This document shows positions 11,965 to 23,603 of a stretch of DNA of 64,000 bases, in pieces. Made by a program: the position numbers and the translations under genes. Location of the stretch: positions 56,878,108-56,942,107 of the forward strand of contig OX393577.1 of NCBI GenBank assembly GCA_947652605.1, in the 5' to 3' direction. The stretch is from Elmis aenea. Lineage: Eukaryota > Arthropoda > Insecta > Coleoptera > Elmidae. Each line of letters begins with the position of its first letter. Positions within the stretch are counted from its first letter, which is position 1. Below the pieces are notes generated by a model, which was given only the letters and a program-made list of their open reading frames with translations, did no database searches and was not told where the DNA came from.

Positions 11965-12411
11965 CATGGAGACCACGAAATGGAAGGATTACTGTGTCTC
12001 AAACGATATCCAAGAAAATTGGGAAAAACCGATTTTTTTTTTAAATTGCCGTTATCTCCTTTGGATTATGAAATATTTTAAATGTGTAAAAACATTGCCC
12101 AAGCAACTTTTAAAGCCGAATCGGATGGTAATCACTATTTTTATGTGTTGATTTGTTTTTGTTTTACGATAAACAACTTCGTTTTTTCGTATGGGCGCAA
12201 ATTTTGCAATTTACATAATCAAATAAGTAATTTTTTTAAAAATTAATTGAGGAATCTTACAGGTATTTTACTTCTACATTCATTTTTAAATTTGAAAAAA
12301 TGCATTTTGGGCAAGAACCATGAATCAGACAGGCCAGTCGTTGTAGTTTGTGTAGTTTTCATGACAATCAAAAAACTAAAATCTTTGAAGACTTGTCATC
12401 GTAAATTCTTA
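11965..12411 (+). mobile_element. Family C foldback, left arm only
   Basis: The sequence matches the left arm of the element at 8245 (GAAATATTTTAAATGTG, CAATTTACATAATCAA, the GGCCAGTCGTTGTAGTTTG block). It stops before the transposase start codon, where the GC-rich element at 12412 begins. It is therefore interrupted or truncated by that element. Confidence 0.75.
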
Positions 12412-13744
12412 CAGCGGTATGCACAGTCGGTCGCCGGAGGAGTCTCCGGCGGTGCGCCGACAGTTTGCGTTGCACAGTCGTTCGCCGGCGGCTCCTCCGG
12501 CGCACCGCCGGCGGCTCCTCCGGCGAAGCGCCGAGCGTTGCACAGTCGTTCTCCAGCGAATCTTCACCTAAGTGGCACATGCGCAATACTTGAAAACTCG
12601 GCGCTTCGCCGGCGCGAGTATCTAGCATCTCCAGGGTACTGAATATTGTTGCAAAATGCAAATTTATATTTATTTTTTACATCAGTGTTTATCCTCGATG
12701 ATGGAATAGTTTTGTATCATATTATGATTATCATTTTTTTTCCTCGGCGCTGTACGATTTATTCGATATAATATATTATTTAAGTGTTACAAAGTCGACT
12801 AAACTTCAATTGTACTGTACATGAAGTATTCACCTTAATTGTTTGTCCAGGTGTTTGTCTGTGCTCATGTTTGATAAATGTACATATTACATACCTTATG
12901 TTCTTATTTTTCTGCTGGGTTAATAGCAAGTGTACAAAATACTGTGTAAAATTATGGATGTCTATATTTTTTTAACAAATATTACTTTAATTGCGATCAT
13001 ATTGTATCTAAAGTTAGTGAATTATAGAATTACGAGGAAATACATAACTTGGTGCGTTAATGTATTCAAATACTATAAAATCTCAATTATTTCTTATGTT
13101 ATTTTCTTATTATTATCAAAATTGTTCATAAACATTTAACTGAATTATAAAACAATTAAATTCAATATTTATTTTGGTTTTAAGGTATTTTTTATAATTA
13201 GCTATTATTATGCAAATCATTGTATGTACACAACGGTAATAAACTACAATTGACAAAGAACTTGCTATGAATGTTTTACTGGAAATTATAAGGACATCTA
13301 AACAACTCTTATTAATAAAGAAAATTAAGATTTTGGGTATTCACACATTTCTAGGGACCAACAAATATCTTATCCCTTTGTTAAGTAGTTAGAGAGGTAA
13401 TTAATATGGGAAACCTTAATACTTACTATTTCCTTTAACAGCGCTGTTATCAAATATTGCGTTTGAAATGAATTTTGCTTTAAAGTTATAAAAACTGCGG
13501 TCATTTACCGCATGCTAGATACTGAAGCAAGGTTGTATCACGTTATCAAATTCGCTAATTGCTATTCTGCGCATGCTAGAGTGATGTTTTCATGTACGCT
13601 AGTCCAACGCTTCGCCGGCGAATTCTCCAGCTGGCGGTTCGCTGAAGTTGTCTATGCAAGCAAACTATCTGGCGGGCGGTTAACGAAGCGCTCGCTGAAG
13701 AATTCTCTGGCGTGTCATTCGGTGAGCGACTGTGCATACCGCTG
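12412..13744. mobile_element. Foldback element with GC-rich arms (CGCCGGAGGAG family)
   Basis: The left terminus CAGCGGTATGCACAGTCG is mirrored by CGACTGTGCATACCGCTG at the right. A second inverted pair, CTAGCATCTCC and GCATGCTAGATACTG, marks the inner ends of arms of about 240 bp (12412-12650 and 13500-13744). Within the left arm a GCACAGTCG-led unit repeats three times and is extremely rich in CGCCGG/CCGGCG, in sharp contrast to the AT-rich surroundings. The AT-rich core (12660-13490) has only unassignable short open frames. A short piece of the same family lies inside the hAT element at 20481, around 20775-20817. Confidence 0.75.
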
Positions 13745-14067
13745 ATAGAGTATAGCTCTTTTATGGCCTTTTTAATTCAGTTGGACGGCCAAGACAAAAA
13801 ATATTCGAAAAACGCGTTTTTAAATTAATAGTTGCATGGAAATTACATAATCTATAACATCTATTTCACGAAGGCTTAGCTTCCGATGTTACGAACCAAT
13901 TTTAAAATTTGGTAGACGTTGCTAGTCATAACATTAACTTGCCTTATATGAATACTGCTTCAAGGTCCGAGTTCCAGGAAAATTTGTTGAGTAAAAACTA
14001 AAAACACATAACACCGATTGCTGTGTGTTTCCATGCACTTAAATATGACATTCGACTTGTTAAATAT

Positions 14068-14643
14068 TTAACCTTTAACTAGTCGCGTGTACTGTATATA
14101 CATAACTACTCGCATGGCGCCTCGGAGGCACCATTGGGGTTTTATAACAATATTTTTGACTTAAAATCTTAAAAATGTGTTAAACTGCTTTATTCATGAA
14201 ATATAAGCTAAATCTTAAAAAGAATAACAATGACTAAATAAATTATAAGATATAAAAAATATATATCTGTATATTAAACATAACTGTAAAAACAGTTTTT
14301 TTTTTTTTTAATACGAATCAAACATTGGATGCAAAGCATTCACTGCACAATTTTATTGTATGCTCTGAACAAATATTTTTATGGCATTGCGAACAAATTT
14401 GTTGCGAATGTCGATTTTTAGCCCTAGGGCATAAATGATAGCGTTCATGCCGAGTAGCACATAATTGCATTTTACGGACTGTAAAATAGAGAAATATGAA
14501 TAATACTATATAATTCGTATTCCTAAAAGTACAATTGAGGAATACATAAACAGATATTAGTGACAAAAAATTATTAAAAATGTAACAACGATTTAAAAAA
14601 CGCTTGGCGCCTCTGCGGCGCCGTGCGACTACTTAAAGGTTAA
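14068..14643. mobile_element. Non-autonomous piggyBac element 1
   Basis: It is bounded by TTAA on both sides, with inverted ends TTAACCTTTAACTAGTCGC and GCGACTACTTAAAGGTTAA. Just inside each end is a short palindrome (GGCGCCTCGGAGGCACC and GGCGCCTCTGCGGCGCC). It is 576 bp long and retains only the 3' end of a transposase gene. Confidence 0.88.
14318..14566 (-). pseudogene. piggyBac transposase C-terminal zinc ribbon, relic
   Basis: The frame ends in a cysteine/histidine cluster: LCATRHERYHLCPRAK, then QQICSQCHKNICSEH, then KLCSECF before the stop. This matches the cross-braced zinc ribbon at the C terminus of piggyBac (PGBD) transposases, which binds subterminal DNA. The catalytic DDD domain is missing. 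The first 30 or so codons are hydrophobic read-through, not transposase. Confidence 0.8.
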
Positions 14644-15150
14644 CGTTGCTTCATTAACTTATGATGAGATAATACGTGGTTTGGAAAAAATCCAAATTTG
14701 AGCTTTTTACTAACTTTTATTATCCGCTGTCGAATTTATAGCTTCCTGTTTAAACGCTCTTATAGTCAAGTATACGAAAGAAACAAACGAAACTCTGCAC
14801 TGCGTAAAACTGGACAAACTTTAGAAAGTGAATGAGTATAAAATTTCAAACGCTTACGTGTTCGCTTCGAGTTTCCTGCTTTTAATATTTTATCCACGAT
14901 TGTCGAGAAAGTTTGGAACTTTTATAAAAAAAAAATTAATCGAAAACATTTATAAGCGATTCTGGGTATCACAGTGTTCCTTTATAATTTGATTACTTAT
15001 TTGTAATTGCACTAGAATTTAAATAAAAAGATACGAAATTGAAATTTCAGTTTTACAGGAATCACGTGTTTTCTTGTGTTACTTAGACTCAGTGGTGGGA
15101 TATATCTGGTTCACACCGTTTTAGAAGATTTTCTAGTTCGGCAAATCAAA
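14644..15150. other. Intronic, nothing recognised
   Basis: AT-rich sequence without family-like open frames or repeats. A hAT-like start, CAGTGGTGGGATATATC, appears at about 15091 without a partner. Confidence 0.4.
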
Positions 15151-15297
15151 TCAAGGGCTTCGAACCGGAACTGAACTAAAAACCGGAAAAAACCGTTATT
15201 TTTGTCAGAACGAAAACCGGAGCTGAACCGCAAAAAAAAATCGGTTTATTTCGGTTCGACATGTTCAAAAACACGCGCGTTTCGTTTATATAATAAT

Positions 15298-16870
15298 AAA
15301 ATGGCTTAACACCCCTTGTGGGGTTGCGCCGCATTGCTGCTTTCAAGATCCGCTTTATGGGGTGGATCACTCCCCGTCACTTCATTGTTTTCACACTTAT
15401 TTTTCTCCACTGTTCCCTGTCCTTGGTTTTTTCCTTCCATCTGGTGATTCCCATCCTGCGCAAATCCTCTTCCACTTCCTTCAACCACCTAGATCTGGGC
15501 CTTCCTCGTCTTCTCCTACCGCCTGGTTCCCATTGTAGTATTGCTGGTGCTACTTCATTTGCTCTCATTCTCCATACATGCCCCAGCCACTTTATTCTCT
15601 GCATCTTTATTCTTTTTACTATGTCCTCTCCCTTTAATTCCTTCGTTATTTCGTGGTTCATGTATTGCCTACCTTCGTTTTCATTAACTTTTACTAGTCC
15701 TAGTATCGTTCTCATTATTTTCCGTTCCACTATTCTCAACTCCTCCTCTTCCCTTTTCGTCATTGTCATTGTTTCTGCTCCATACAGAATCACCGGCCTT
15801 ATTATTGTTTTGTATATGTTAATTTTTGTGTTCTTTGTAAGGTGTTTGCTTTTTAGTATCTTCTTATTGGCATAATACGCCTTGTTAACTGCTATTATTT
15901 TTTCGTTTATTTCCGCTCTTCTTTCTCCATTACTACTGATCGTGATCCCTAAGTATTTAAATCTGTCCACCTCTTCAAATTCACAATCCCCTATTTTTAT
16001 CCTTCCGTTTGCACACTGTTTTCCACATCTCATAATTTTTGTTTTACTGCTATTGATTTTCAAACCCATCTTTTCACTTTCTATGGTTAGCTCCGAGAGC
16101 ATTTTTTCCATTGTCTTTCTATTCTTTGTTATAATTACAATGTCGTCCGCGTATGCAATCATTTGCCCCCCGCTCGTTCTTAGGTTTCCCTTATTTATAT
16201 TTCTTACGGCGTGCTCCATAGCTAAGTTAAATAATGTCGCTGACAGAGCATCACCTTGCCTCACACCCTTGTTAATTATTATGTCTTCCGTTTCCCCTTT
16301 ACTTGTAAGTATGCTGACTTTGGACTGGTTCATGGTCATTGCTGTCAGCCTTCTTAACTTGGACTCTATCCCTTGCTGTTTCAGTATTGTTATCAGCTCA
16401 TCTCTTTTAATTGTGTCGAAAGCTTGCTGGAAGTCTATAAATAGCATTTCTATGTCAATCTGGTGTTCATGGGCTTTTTCCATTATCTGTTTGATAGTGT
16501 GTATGGCATCGGTTGTTGATTTGCCTTGCGTGAATCCACACTGGTATTGTCCTACTATGGCTTTTGCTTTTTCCGCTAGGTGTTTTTGTATTATCGACGT
16601 TAATATTTGTATGCAACATTTAGCAGTGTTATGCCTCTATAATTTCTACACTCCTGCTGGTCGCCTTTTTTGTGTATTGTGACTATTTGTCCAACTTCCC
16701 ATTCCTCAGGCATTCTCTCTTCCCTCCATATTTTTCTTATTAGCTGGTATATTCTTTCGTGCAGCTCATTTCCCCCGTATTTTGTTAATTCCATGTTTAT
16801 TTCATCTTTACCTGGTGCTTTCCCATTACTACTTTTTTTAATGATTTTCATTACTTCGTTTTCTGTTGGT
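15298..16870 (-). mobile_element. Non-LTR retrotransposon, 5'-truncated
   Basis: Minus-strand LINE lacking its endonuclease domain; the 5' truncation is near 16870 and the 3' end lies at the lower coordinate. After the stop a short 3' UTR ends in an ATT-rich repeat (TTTTATTATTATATAAACG), consistent with clades that end in short tandem repeats. It lies inside the ACCGGAAC element. Confidence 0.8.
15377..16851 (-). pseudogene. Reverse transcriptase of a non-LTR element, one frameshift
   Basis: RNA-directed DNA polymerase domain. The N-terminal part (16600-16851) holds the finger motifs GKAPGKDEINMELTKYGG and PEEWEVGQIVTIHKKGD, then NYRGITLLNVAYK. A one-base shift near 16610 moves the reading frame, which continues ILTSIIQKHLAEKAKA, YQCGFTQGKSTTDAI, IDFQQAFDTI, GVRQGDALSATLFNLAME and the catalytic box AYADDIVII. 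The C-terminal part has the thumb and tail typical of these elements (KYLGITISSN, IRPVILYGAETM, KWLGHVWRM, GRRRRGRPRSRW). The catalytic YADD box is intact. The truncated 5' end and the frameshift make it non-functional. An RTE-like or related endonuclease-bearing clade is likely, but I could not fix the clade. Confidence 0.85.
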
Positions 16871-17098
16871 TCCTCCGTTGTTATATACTTCTATTTTTAA
16901 TTATTATACCTCATTATTATACCAGATAAAAACATTTAAAAATTTTAAAAATCAATCACTCGGAGATGAACCGAAAACCGTAAACCGAAAAAAAAAGGTT
17001 TTTTTTTCCGGAATGAATACCGGAACCGAACTGGTATATATTTTTTTATTGAAGCGGAACCAAAACCGAAACGAAAAAAATAACGGTTTGAAGCCCTG

Positions 17099-17784
17099 GG
17101 CAATTCCGCTTCCCATATATTATGCCTCGTAAATTGCGAATCGGTAACTAAAAATCTTATATCTTGTTCAGTTCTTGAAAAAGGCATTGTTTTGCTTAAT
17201 TCGTGAATTAGGCACAAGGTTTGCCCATTTTGTGAAATAAGCAATACTACTAAAAAAAACCTTTGACTAACCAAAAATTGTTTCAGTGAAATTGAAATTG
17301 AAATGGGTAATTAAAATTGTACAGTATTTACTATTCAAGAACTACACGTATGAAAATGATATGTCCTTTTATAGCCCAAAAGCAAAATATTGGTTAAGAA
17401 TTTACTTACATTTTAATTTATAGACACATGGCCAAACTTAGTAGACGTTATTAGTGTTTACTAATTGACTTAAATGCAAACCCTTTAATATCTTTAAACA
17501 AAAAAATTGGATTTTATAAGAAAAGTTCCATATTTTGGTATCTATAAGTTTTGCAAGTGTTCTATGCTTCTATGTTATATAAAACTGGTATGCAGGGTAA
17601 TTCAAAAACTCTGCAACGAATTAAAAAAAAATTTGTTTCGACTTTCGGAAAATGTTATGCTTAAGAAAAGTTGGTGCATGGTCCAAAAAAAATTGATAAA
17701 AATTCATACGACACTAGATTCTAGTATCCCATATGACACCAGTAGTTTTCTACATTTTTTAAATCTACCTTCCGTTACTTTTGC
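17099..17784. other. Intronic, nothing recognised
   Basis: A TIR-like GCAGGGTAATTCAAAAACTC lies near 17593, but no partner was identified. The 102-codon frame at 17507 is not supported. Confidence 0.35.
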
Positions 17785-18125
17785 CAGAATTTTCCCCGGT
17801 AGGTACACTTATTAATGTTATTCCTATATAGTTGGAACAATCTCGTTTGTCCTTTTTTGTATAGTGGTAGAATGATTCCAGTGTTTCAATCCCTTGGTAC
17901 TTTTCTTGATTGCACTACTTCGTTAAATAACGCCCTTAGTGCCTTTTTCCCTAATTCTTCTATATATTTCATCATTTCTGGCATAATTCCATCTTTTCCT
18001 GCGGCTTTTCCTATCGTTAATTTTGCTATAGCTTTTTCTAATTCCTCTATTGTAATGTTTGTTATCTCTTGATAAACTCTGACGCACAAGACAGAAAGAG
18101 GCGGACGAAAGTCAGCACAACACAA
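17785..18125 (-). pseudogene. Reverse transcriptase N-terminal fragment of a second LINE
   Basis: The minus-strand frame from 18125 downward gives NITIEELEKAIAKLTIGKAA, GKDGIMPEMMKY and VQSRKVPRD. After a stop it continues ILPLYKKGQ, NYIGITLISVP and, one frame over, PGKILAKV. These are the motif 0-2 blocks of a non-LTR RT (xxAIKKLKNGKAAGxDGI ... NYRGIxLLxVPGKILAK). It differs in sequence from the LINE at 15298 and has at least one stop and two frame changes. Confidence 0.75.
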
Positions 18126-18173
18126 CTCAGCAGTCCTACACCTGAAGTTAAAGGGACTTACTAAACAATTATC

Positions 18174-18698
18174 TATCTATACATATATATAAAAGAGCTT
18201 ATTTGTGTGTTTGTTTGTTTGTTCGCTATACAATCCTAGGTCCGTTGACCGATCGGGACCAAATTTTGCACAGTTACTATTTAGGACCTTGCAGATCTAA
18301 CGCCAAACTTTAAGTACAAGCACATATTACCAATTAAAAAAAAAAAATATTACTTAGACGGGATTAGATCTTACGTCGGCAAATACCTGGTCATAGCACG
18401 ATACGGCGCGGTGTATTTCACAAGTAAAGATTGTTTTGTATACAATTAGTAATAAATGTACATGAAGTATTATTTTTATTAGTACATTTTTAATTGAAAC
18501 AAGACGAAAGTAAATAAATTTGAGTTATTATTAAATTTTTAAGCAATAAATAGTTATTTTTTAAGGAATTATAAGAAAATGAAAAGATGATTGATCAGAG
18601 TATGTCATTTGTGTATGATTTGGAATTATTGGGCTTATTCAAGGTAAAACAGTAATTAAAATTGTAATCGCCCGTGCAACGCCGGGTAAACCATCTTG
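18174..18698 (+). mobile_element. Helitron-like non-autonomous element
   Basis: The 5' end (TCTATCTATACATATATATA, then AAAGAGC and runs of GTTTGTTTG) and the 3' hairpin region (CCCGTGCAACGCCGGGTAAA) fit the layout of insect Helitrons, which have no TIRs or target duplications. The segment CTAGGTCCGTTGACCGATCG recurs, inverted, at 58467-58735, confirming a repeat family. The 3' CTRR terminus is not clean (ATCTTG). Confidence 0.6.
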
Positions 18699-20043
18699 TA
18701 ATATATAAAACTAATTGGAAACTAACGAAATTTTCGTTTTTAGTGCCTGCTGTCAAAGCACACTAAGTTCATTGATTTTTAAAACAAACCAAAAATTAGG
18801 CATATGAATGAAGGTCAAAATTGATTATAAACTTTTTTTGCCTATGCAAAAAAAACTGTATGTTTTCGTCATACCGAAGCACTTACGATGACTTTGTGCG
18901 GTTGTTTTGCTTGATTTACAATCGTGCCCTAAAGTAATTTGTCATGGTATTGAGGATCCTAATAATTATATGGTGAAATCACTACTAATTATTTATTTAC
19001 TGCTATTTAATGATGAATATTTCAACGCCAAGTTTAATGCACCCATTATTGTTGAGGCAACATTAGCTCTAACGAACAGATATCGTGTCAGAAACTATAT
19101 GGTCTGGTAAAATAATACTACTTAATTTGCGTAAATTGCTTATTTTCATCGTATACACTGCTCCTCCTATTTTATTCCGAAATTACTTTTTTTCGTTTTG
19201 TCCTGTACCATCTCGCTTACATCAGCGAACTCCTAAATTTATCTGGCGAAACAATTGCAAGGTAGTCGAATACTTGAAATGCTGTTCACACACTGAATTT
19301 CAGTCTATATTTTTGCCATTCGCTTCATGATAATTTGCTCTGATCGCTAAAATGTGACTTGGATGAGGAAGGAAACCCTATCGATTTGCGTCAACTCAAC
19401 ACCGTAGCGAAAACTTTATTACCGACCATAAACTTTGATGTCTTGTTTAGTTCAAACAGGATATGAAATGCTTATATAATTCCGATGGTAATATTCAGTT
19501 TTCTGAGTCATTTAGTTTTATGTGAATCATAAGGATGAACAAAATTCATAATTAATTTACCGAATCGGAAATAAATGTTTAATACGCCATGGAGTTAGTA
19601 CGCCGTCACCACAAAATTAACTTTCTGTTTGACTTGCGTCACGAAGTTGAGGAATTAATTTGGTCGCCCTGACATAATATTTATTATATTTTGAGTTTAC
19701 AGTCTCTCCTATGATAATGTATTATTGCAGGTACATTGGTACATAGGATGGCTGCAAATTTGGTCACAATATTATAGGCATTCACATTTTCATTAGACAT
19801 AATACAGATGTCAACAAATGTAAGAAAACCTGACAAAAAAAATGAACAGAAATATTAATTTCCTTGACAAAGAAAGTGATGAAAAAGTAAAATATAAATA
19901 ATTTTGACACAATTTTTAACAATCAAAGAACTTTTTGTTAGCTAATGAGCTAAATGATGGGCGCCATATTAAATTTGTATGTTATTAGTTAACGAATTTT
20001 ATTATAAATACAACGATTATAAATTTAAAAGACTATGTACAGA
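18699..20043. other. Intronic, nothing recognised
   Basis: About 1.3 kb of AT-rich sequence. Open frames at 18907 and 19085 have no family resemblance. No inverted or tandem repeats stood out. Confidence 0.4.
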
Positions 20044-20350
20044 TATACAAGGTATTCCAATTTAAATTGCTTTATCTAAAAAAATATTCCTCTTATTAAT
20101 AAAGTTGTAAAAATTATTTTAGACATTGATAAAATGACAAAAAAAGATTTAGAGTGGGATTTCAAATATGCAAATCATAAGCAAAAATTGAAAACGAATG
20201 TTTTATCGATAGCGCAAAAACTATTATTTTTTTTTAAATAGACCAGTTGTTCTTAAATCATAGATCGCTTTGACCCATTTAACCAACTCTGTATCCCTTA
20301 CCGTTTACGAGATTCCCATCCTGTTCACCATAACTGGGATACACTGTATA
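20044..20350. mobile_element. Short TIR element, family E
   Basis: It begins TATACAAGGTATTCC and ends GGGATACACTGTATA. The right half (GACCAGTTGTTCTTAAATCA, ACGAGATTCCCATCCTG) is an inverted relative of 62973-63120 (GGATCTCGTAGACGGTAAGA, GATTCAAGAGCAACTGTTC), so the family is dispersed. It has no coding content. Confidence 0.65.
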
Positions 20351-20443
20351 TAAAAGAAAAAATTTTTTTTTGTTTACAATTTTTTATTTACCTAGGTCCT
20401 TAACATTTGATTTATGCAAAAATTATTAGGTATTTTACATAAC

Positions 20444-21123
20444 TAGCACGTAACCCGTCCTAGGACGGGAATATTGTATACAGGGCCGGCCCCAGGGGGA
20501 GGGCAGGGTGTGCGCCGCACACGGCCTCGCGGATAGACCGGCCCCGCTAGTCCGGCCTTGTCAGCTGTTTATCAGTCGTTTTCATAATACGCTAGACGCT
20601 AGTTCGACAACCCTGCCCTTCTAGTGTTATAAAAAGTTACTTTATAGGTAGGTACAAATAAACTAAATACATAGATTTTAGGCATTCGCTGGTTAGATAG
20701 TAAAGTAGTCAGTAGTTTTTTTTTCTTTCTTCAAAGTGTCAATGATGTGTGCCAATAAAAAATCTAAGGCTAGTATGCACAGTCGTCGCCGGAGGAGCCG
20801 CCAGCGATGCGCCGACAGTTTTTTTTTTTTGGGCCCTGCATTCATTTTCGCACACAGCCCCGCAAACCCTATGACCGGTTCTGATTGTATATCTTAAATT
20901 TAAACTATTACTTCTACTTTTTATAATACCGTGAGCTGCAACTTAGACACTGTTATGTTACCCGTGAGTAAAAATTTACGGTTCATTAGACACAACTCAG
21001 TCGGTCGAATGAACCCGCAGTAGTTTACTGCGTTACTATATTCATGCGTTACACATAGACAGAGCCACAGACAGACAGAGAGAGAGAGAGAGACAGAGTC
21101 ACGCTGGACTTTTATATATATTT
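20444..21123 (-). mobile_element. Helitron-like element interrupted by a hAT
   Basis: Read on the minus strand, it opens TATAAATATATATAAAAGTC with a GACTCTGTCTCTCTCTCTCT tract and ends at a hairpin CCCGTCCTAGGACGGGTTAC just before CTAG at about 20447. This matches insect Helitron architecture. The hAT element at 20481-20883 lies between hairpin and body with a perfect target duplication. Confidence 0.6.
20481..20883. mobile_element. Non-autonomous hAT element (CAGGGCCGGCCC family), copy 1
   Basis: It starts CAGGGCCGGCCCCAGG and ends CTATGACCGGTTCTG. Perfect 8-bp target duplications ATTGTATA (20473-20480 and 20884-20891) define it. It shares the GGGCAGGGTGTGCGCCGCAC and CACACAGCCCCGCAAACCCT blocks with copy 2 at 52643-52840. 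It contains an extra fragment (about 20770-20817, TATGCACAGTCGTCGCCGG) of the GC-rich foldback family. Confidence 0.9.
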
Positions 21124-21200
21124 ATATGTGCAATAATCCTATAATGTAATGAACCATTTTTTAATAATCCAATAATTAAAATAATTTTAAAGATATTTCT

Positions 21201-21833
21201 TATACAGGGTGTGTAAAAATTGGCGGAAGGGCTACACGGAGCGATGTTCTTCGTAAAATTCTAAGTCGAAAATCTTAATACGAAAATGTTGTACCATGCT
21301 TCCTATGGCCTCAGGAACCATTTAAAGAAAAAAAAAATTGGCAACATTGCATACATTCATTTGCGTTTGGACATTTTTTTATCAGCAATTTTTACTTAGG
21401 TATTTACATTTTTTGTTCAAACTGAAAGCCTTCAGTTCGTAAACATAGCTGCAAACTTTTGGGTATCGTAAAACACAAACAAGAAATAATTACGAGAAAA
21501 ACAGAGATGACAGCTAAGGACAATGTTGCCATATGTATTACTGTCATTCAAATCAGTGATTTACATATTTTCAACACCAAGTTTTGAAAGGAAGAACACA
21601 ATATCTAGGAAAAAATACTATTCGAAATCTATTTTTATTCCAAATTGCAGCTTTTTCATTTGCAAGTATTAAATAATAACGCCTATTAAAGGACTAAATG
21701 TCAAAGCTTTGAGGACCTCTTGCAGACACAGCAAGCGTGGTACAAGATTTTCGTATTAAGATTTTCGACTTGGAATTTTACGAAGAACATCGCCCCGTGT
21801 AGCCCTTCCGCCAATTTTTACACACCCTGTATA
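21201..21833. mobile_element. Long-TIR MITE, family A, copy 2
   Basis: Its ends match copy 1 (TATACAGGGTGTGTAAAAAT ... CACACCCTGTATA), with the same internal order over about 633 bp. It abuts the next element at 21830, the two sharing the junction TATA. Confidence 0.88.
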
Positions 21834-22126
21834 TGTCGTAGGCATAATGTGAAATCCGGCATTTTATAAAACGCCTAGGCATTTTATAAAAAGCCGGCAA
21901 AACGAGCAAATTATGACTTTTTCTTAGACCCATACAATTGTATTCATACAAAAAAAAGCTTTAACCAACCTTTAACCTGACCCTCATTCATTTGGTCAGT
22001 AGTAGAGGGTCAGGTTAAAGGTTGGTTAAAGTTTTTTTTTAAAATAAATACTAAAAATGAAGCTAATAGTTTTGTGCCTAGGCGTTTTATAAAATGCCGG
22101 ATTTCACATTATGCCTACGACATATA
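21830..22126. mobile_element. MITE family F (GTCGTAGGCATAATG), copy 1
   Basis: The inverted ends are TATATGTCGTAGGCATAATG and its complement at 22107-22126, continuing through TGAAATCCGGCATTTTATAA. The centre is itself a hairpin: TTAACCAACCTTTAACCTGA against TCAGGTTAAAGGTTGGTTAA. A diverged copy lies at 50684-51009. Confidence 0.88.
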
Positions 22127-23486
22127 CACAATTTTGGACAACATGACTAGGTACTTAATCAAAATATCTTTATCCACTACCATTTTTCTGTAATTTTTAT
22201 TTAACGTAAAAAATTTAACACCCTGTTTATTAGTTATTATTTGAGATACAAGCTAAACAAACTGGGTTTGTACCATACTTTTTCTACGAACATATCTGTA
22301 AATGACTGTTACTGTACAGCCTGCATGCATAGTAAGAGGGTGTTTTGTTTATGCACGCTAAGCAAAAAGCACAGTTTTCTAGAAATGACACACACAAACA
22401 TACCCACACGTGTGTTTACTTTTAGCCAAAAAACCGATAAAATTGTGTATTATATGGTTGCAGAAAAAGTATAGTGCAAAACTCGAGTTGTAAAGCAATT
22501 AAGCACTAGTTGGTAATATGCTTCTTAGAACTCTTGTTATGAAAATACTATTGTAAAGCCCTATTCATTTCAATAATGTACAATTGAAATATCTGGCACA
22601 CATTCGGACGTCATCGCGAAAATAGCCGAAACGTTTCCGCGGTACTAAAATCGTGTAAATTCGTCGAAATACCGAATTCAAATCGCGTATCAATACTTTC
22701 TTCATACTTAGTATGGCGAAGATAAACTAATCACAATTTTATATTGTTTTCTACGACAATTGACAAAATCGTAGTTCAACTACATCAACGAATCAATATT
22801 TTAATCGAGAATGATGTACTTAAAGTCTGATAATCGTAGCGCTGCATTATTATTAGAATTCATGTACTCAAACCAGCTTGTTAAACATTATGTATGTCAT
22901 GCCAAGTCCACTTGTTTATTTTTATCAAAAGCTACTAAAATATACATGTAGTTACCGCCCACGTCCCTGAACACCAATTGCTAATTACATTTCATGTCGA
23001 CTACGTTAATATCAGCTTTAGACGTGTTTTTGTAGATTATTTTAGGTTAATAGCACTTGACTCATAAAAAGATAATTACAGCCCGTTGCCCTTTAAGTGT
23101 GTGGGAGCTAAATGACATTGTTTGATTAATTTTAGTTGTCAAAGTTGTAAACCAAATTGATATCTATAGCGATGGTACAATTTAATGAAAAACAAACCTT
23201 TTTGTAGCTCCATGTTTTTGTTAATATGCACAGGGTATTTTAATCGATGGGATTACATGGCTTTATTGCTCGTTATATTGTTTAGAGAAATGCTTAAATA
23301 ACCAAAAATATCCTGTTTTGAAGAATTTAAAAACACAGGTACCTACCTATAATGTATGAAAATTGTATATTTATTTTTACGCAGAATCTAATGGCGTCAA
23401 TCAAAGTTTAGTATGGTGCTCATAAAAAATTAATCAGTTGGTAATGGTCCCATAATAAATAAAACGTCTGATACAAGACTCCATTA
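22127..23486. other. Intronic, nothing recognised
   Basis: About 1.36 kb with no family-like open frame. The stretch 22600-22870, with several CG-containing 6-8-mers, could be non-repetitive host DNA. No functional signal is evident. Confidence 0.4.
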
Positions 23487-23603
23487 TACAGGGTCCGGCA
23501 AAATGATCTCCCACATTTTAATCTTTAATAAAAACGCCATTGTAAATGCTATTTAGATTTTATTTTTATTAACTGAAAATGTATGCTATGCCATTTGTTT
23601 TTA

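Larger units (their letters stand above)
15151..17098. mobile_element. hAT-like element with ACCGGAAC arrays, split by a LINE
   Basis: The outer edges read AGGGCTTCGAACCGGAAC on the left and AACGGTTTGAAGCCCT on the right, an inverted pair resembling CAGGGCTTCAAACCG hAT ends. Both flanks are full of AACCGGAAC/ACCGAAAACCG repeats (15165-15265 and 16965-17090). The RT gene in the middle is unrelated and oriented minus, so it most likely inserted into this element. No clean 8-bp target duplication was found. Confidence 0.5.

Noticed and set aside
12247..12661. Open frames of 131 and 97 codons on opposite strands
   Set aside because: They run through the GC-rich repeat arm at 12412 onward; the absence of stops is a by-product of GC content. 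The residues are Ala/Gly/Arg repeats.
15318..16682. Long plus-strand open frames of 185 and 266 codons rich in Phe, Ser, Leu and Ile
   Set aside because: They are the complement of the minus-strand reverse transcriptase, which has all the expected motifs. Their composition is that of an antisense shadow.
18907..19330. Plus-strand frames of 67 and 81 codons
   Set aside because: Length and composition are as expected by chance in AT-rich DNA. No motif, splice site pairing or repeat support was found.
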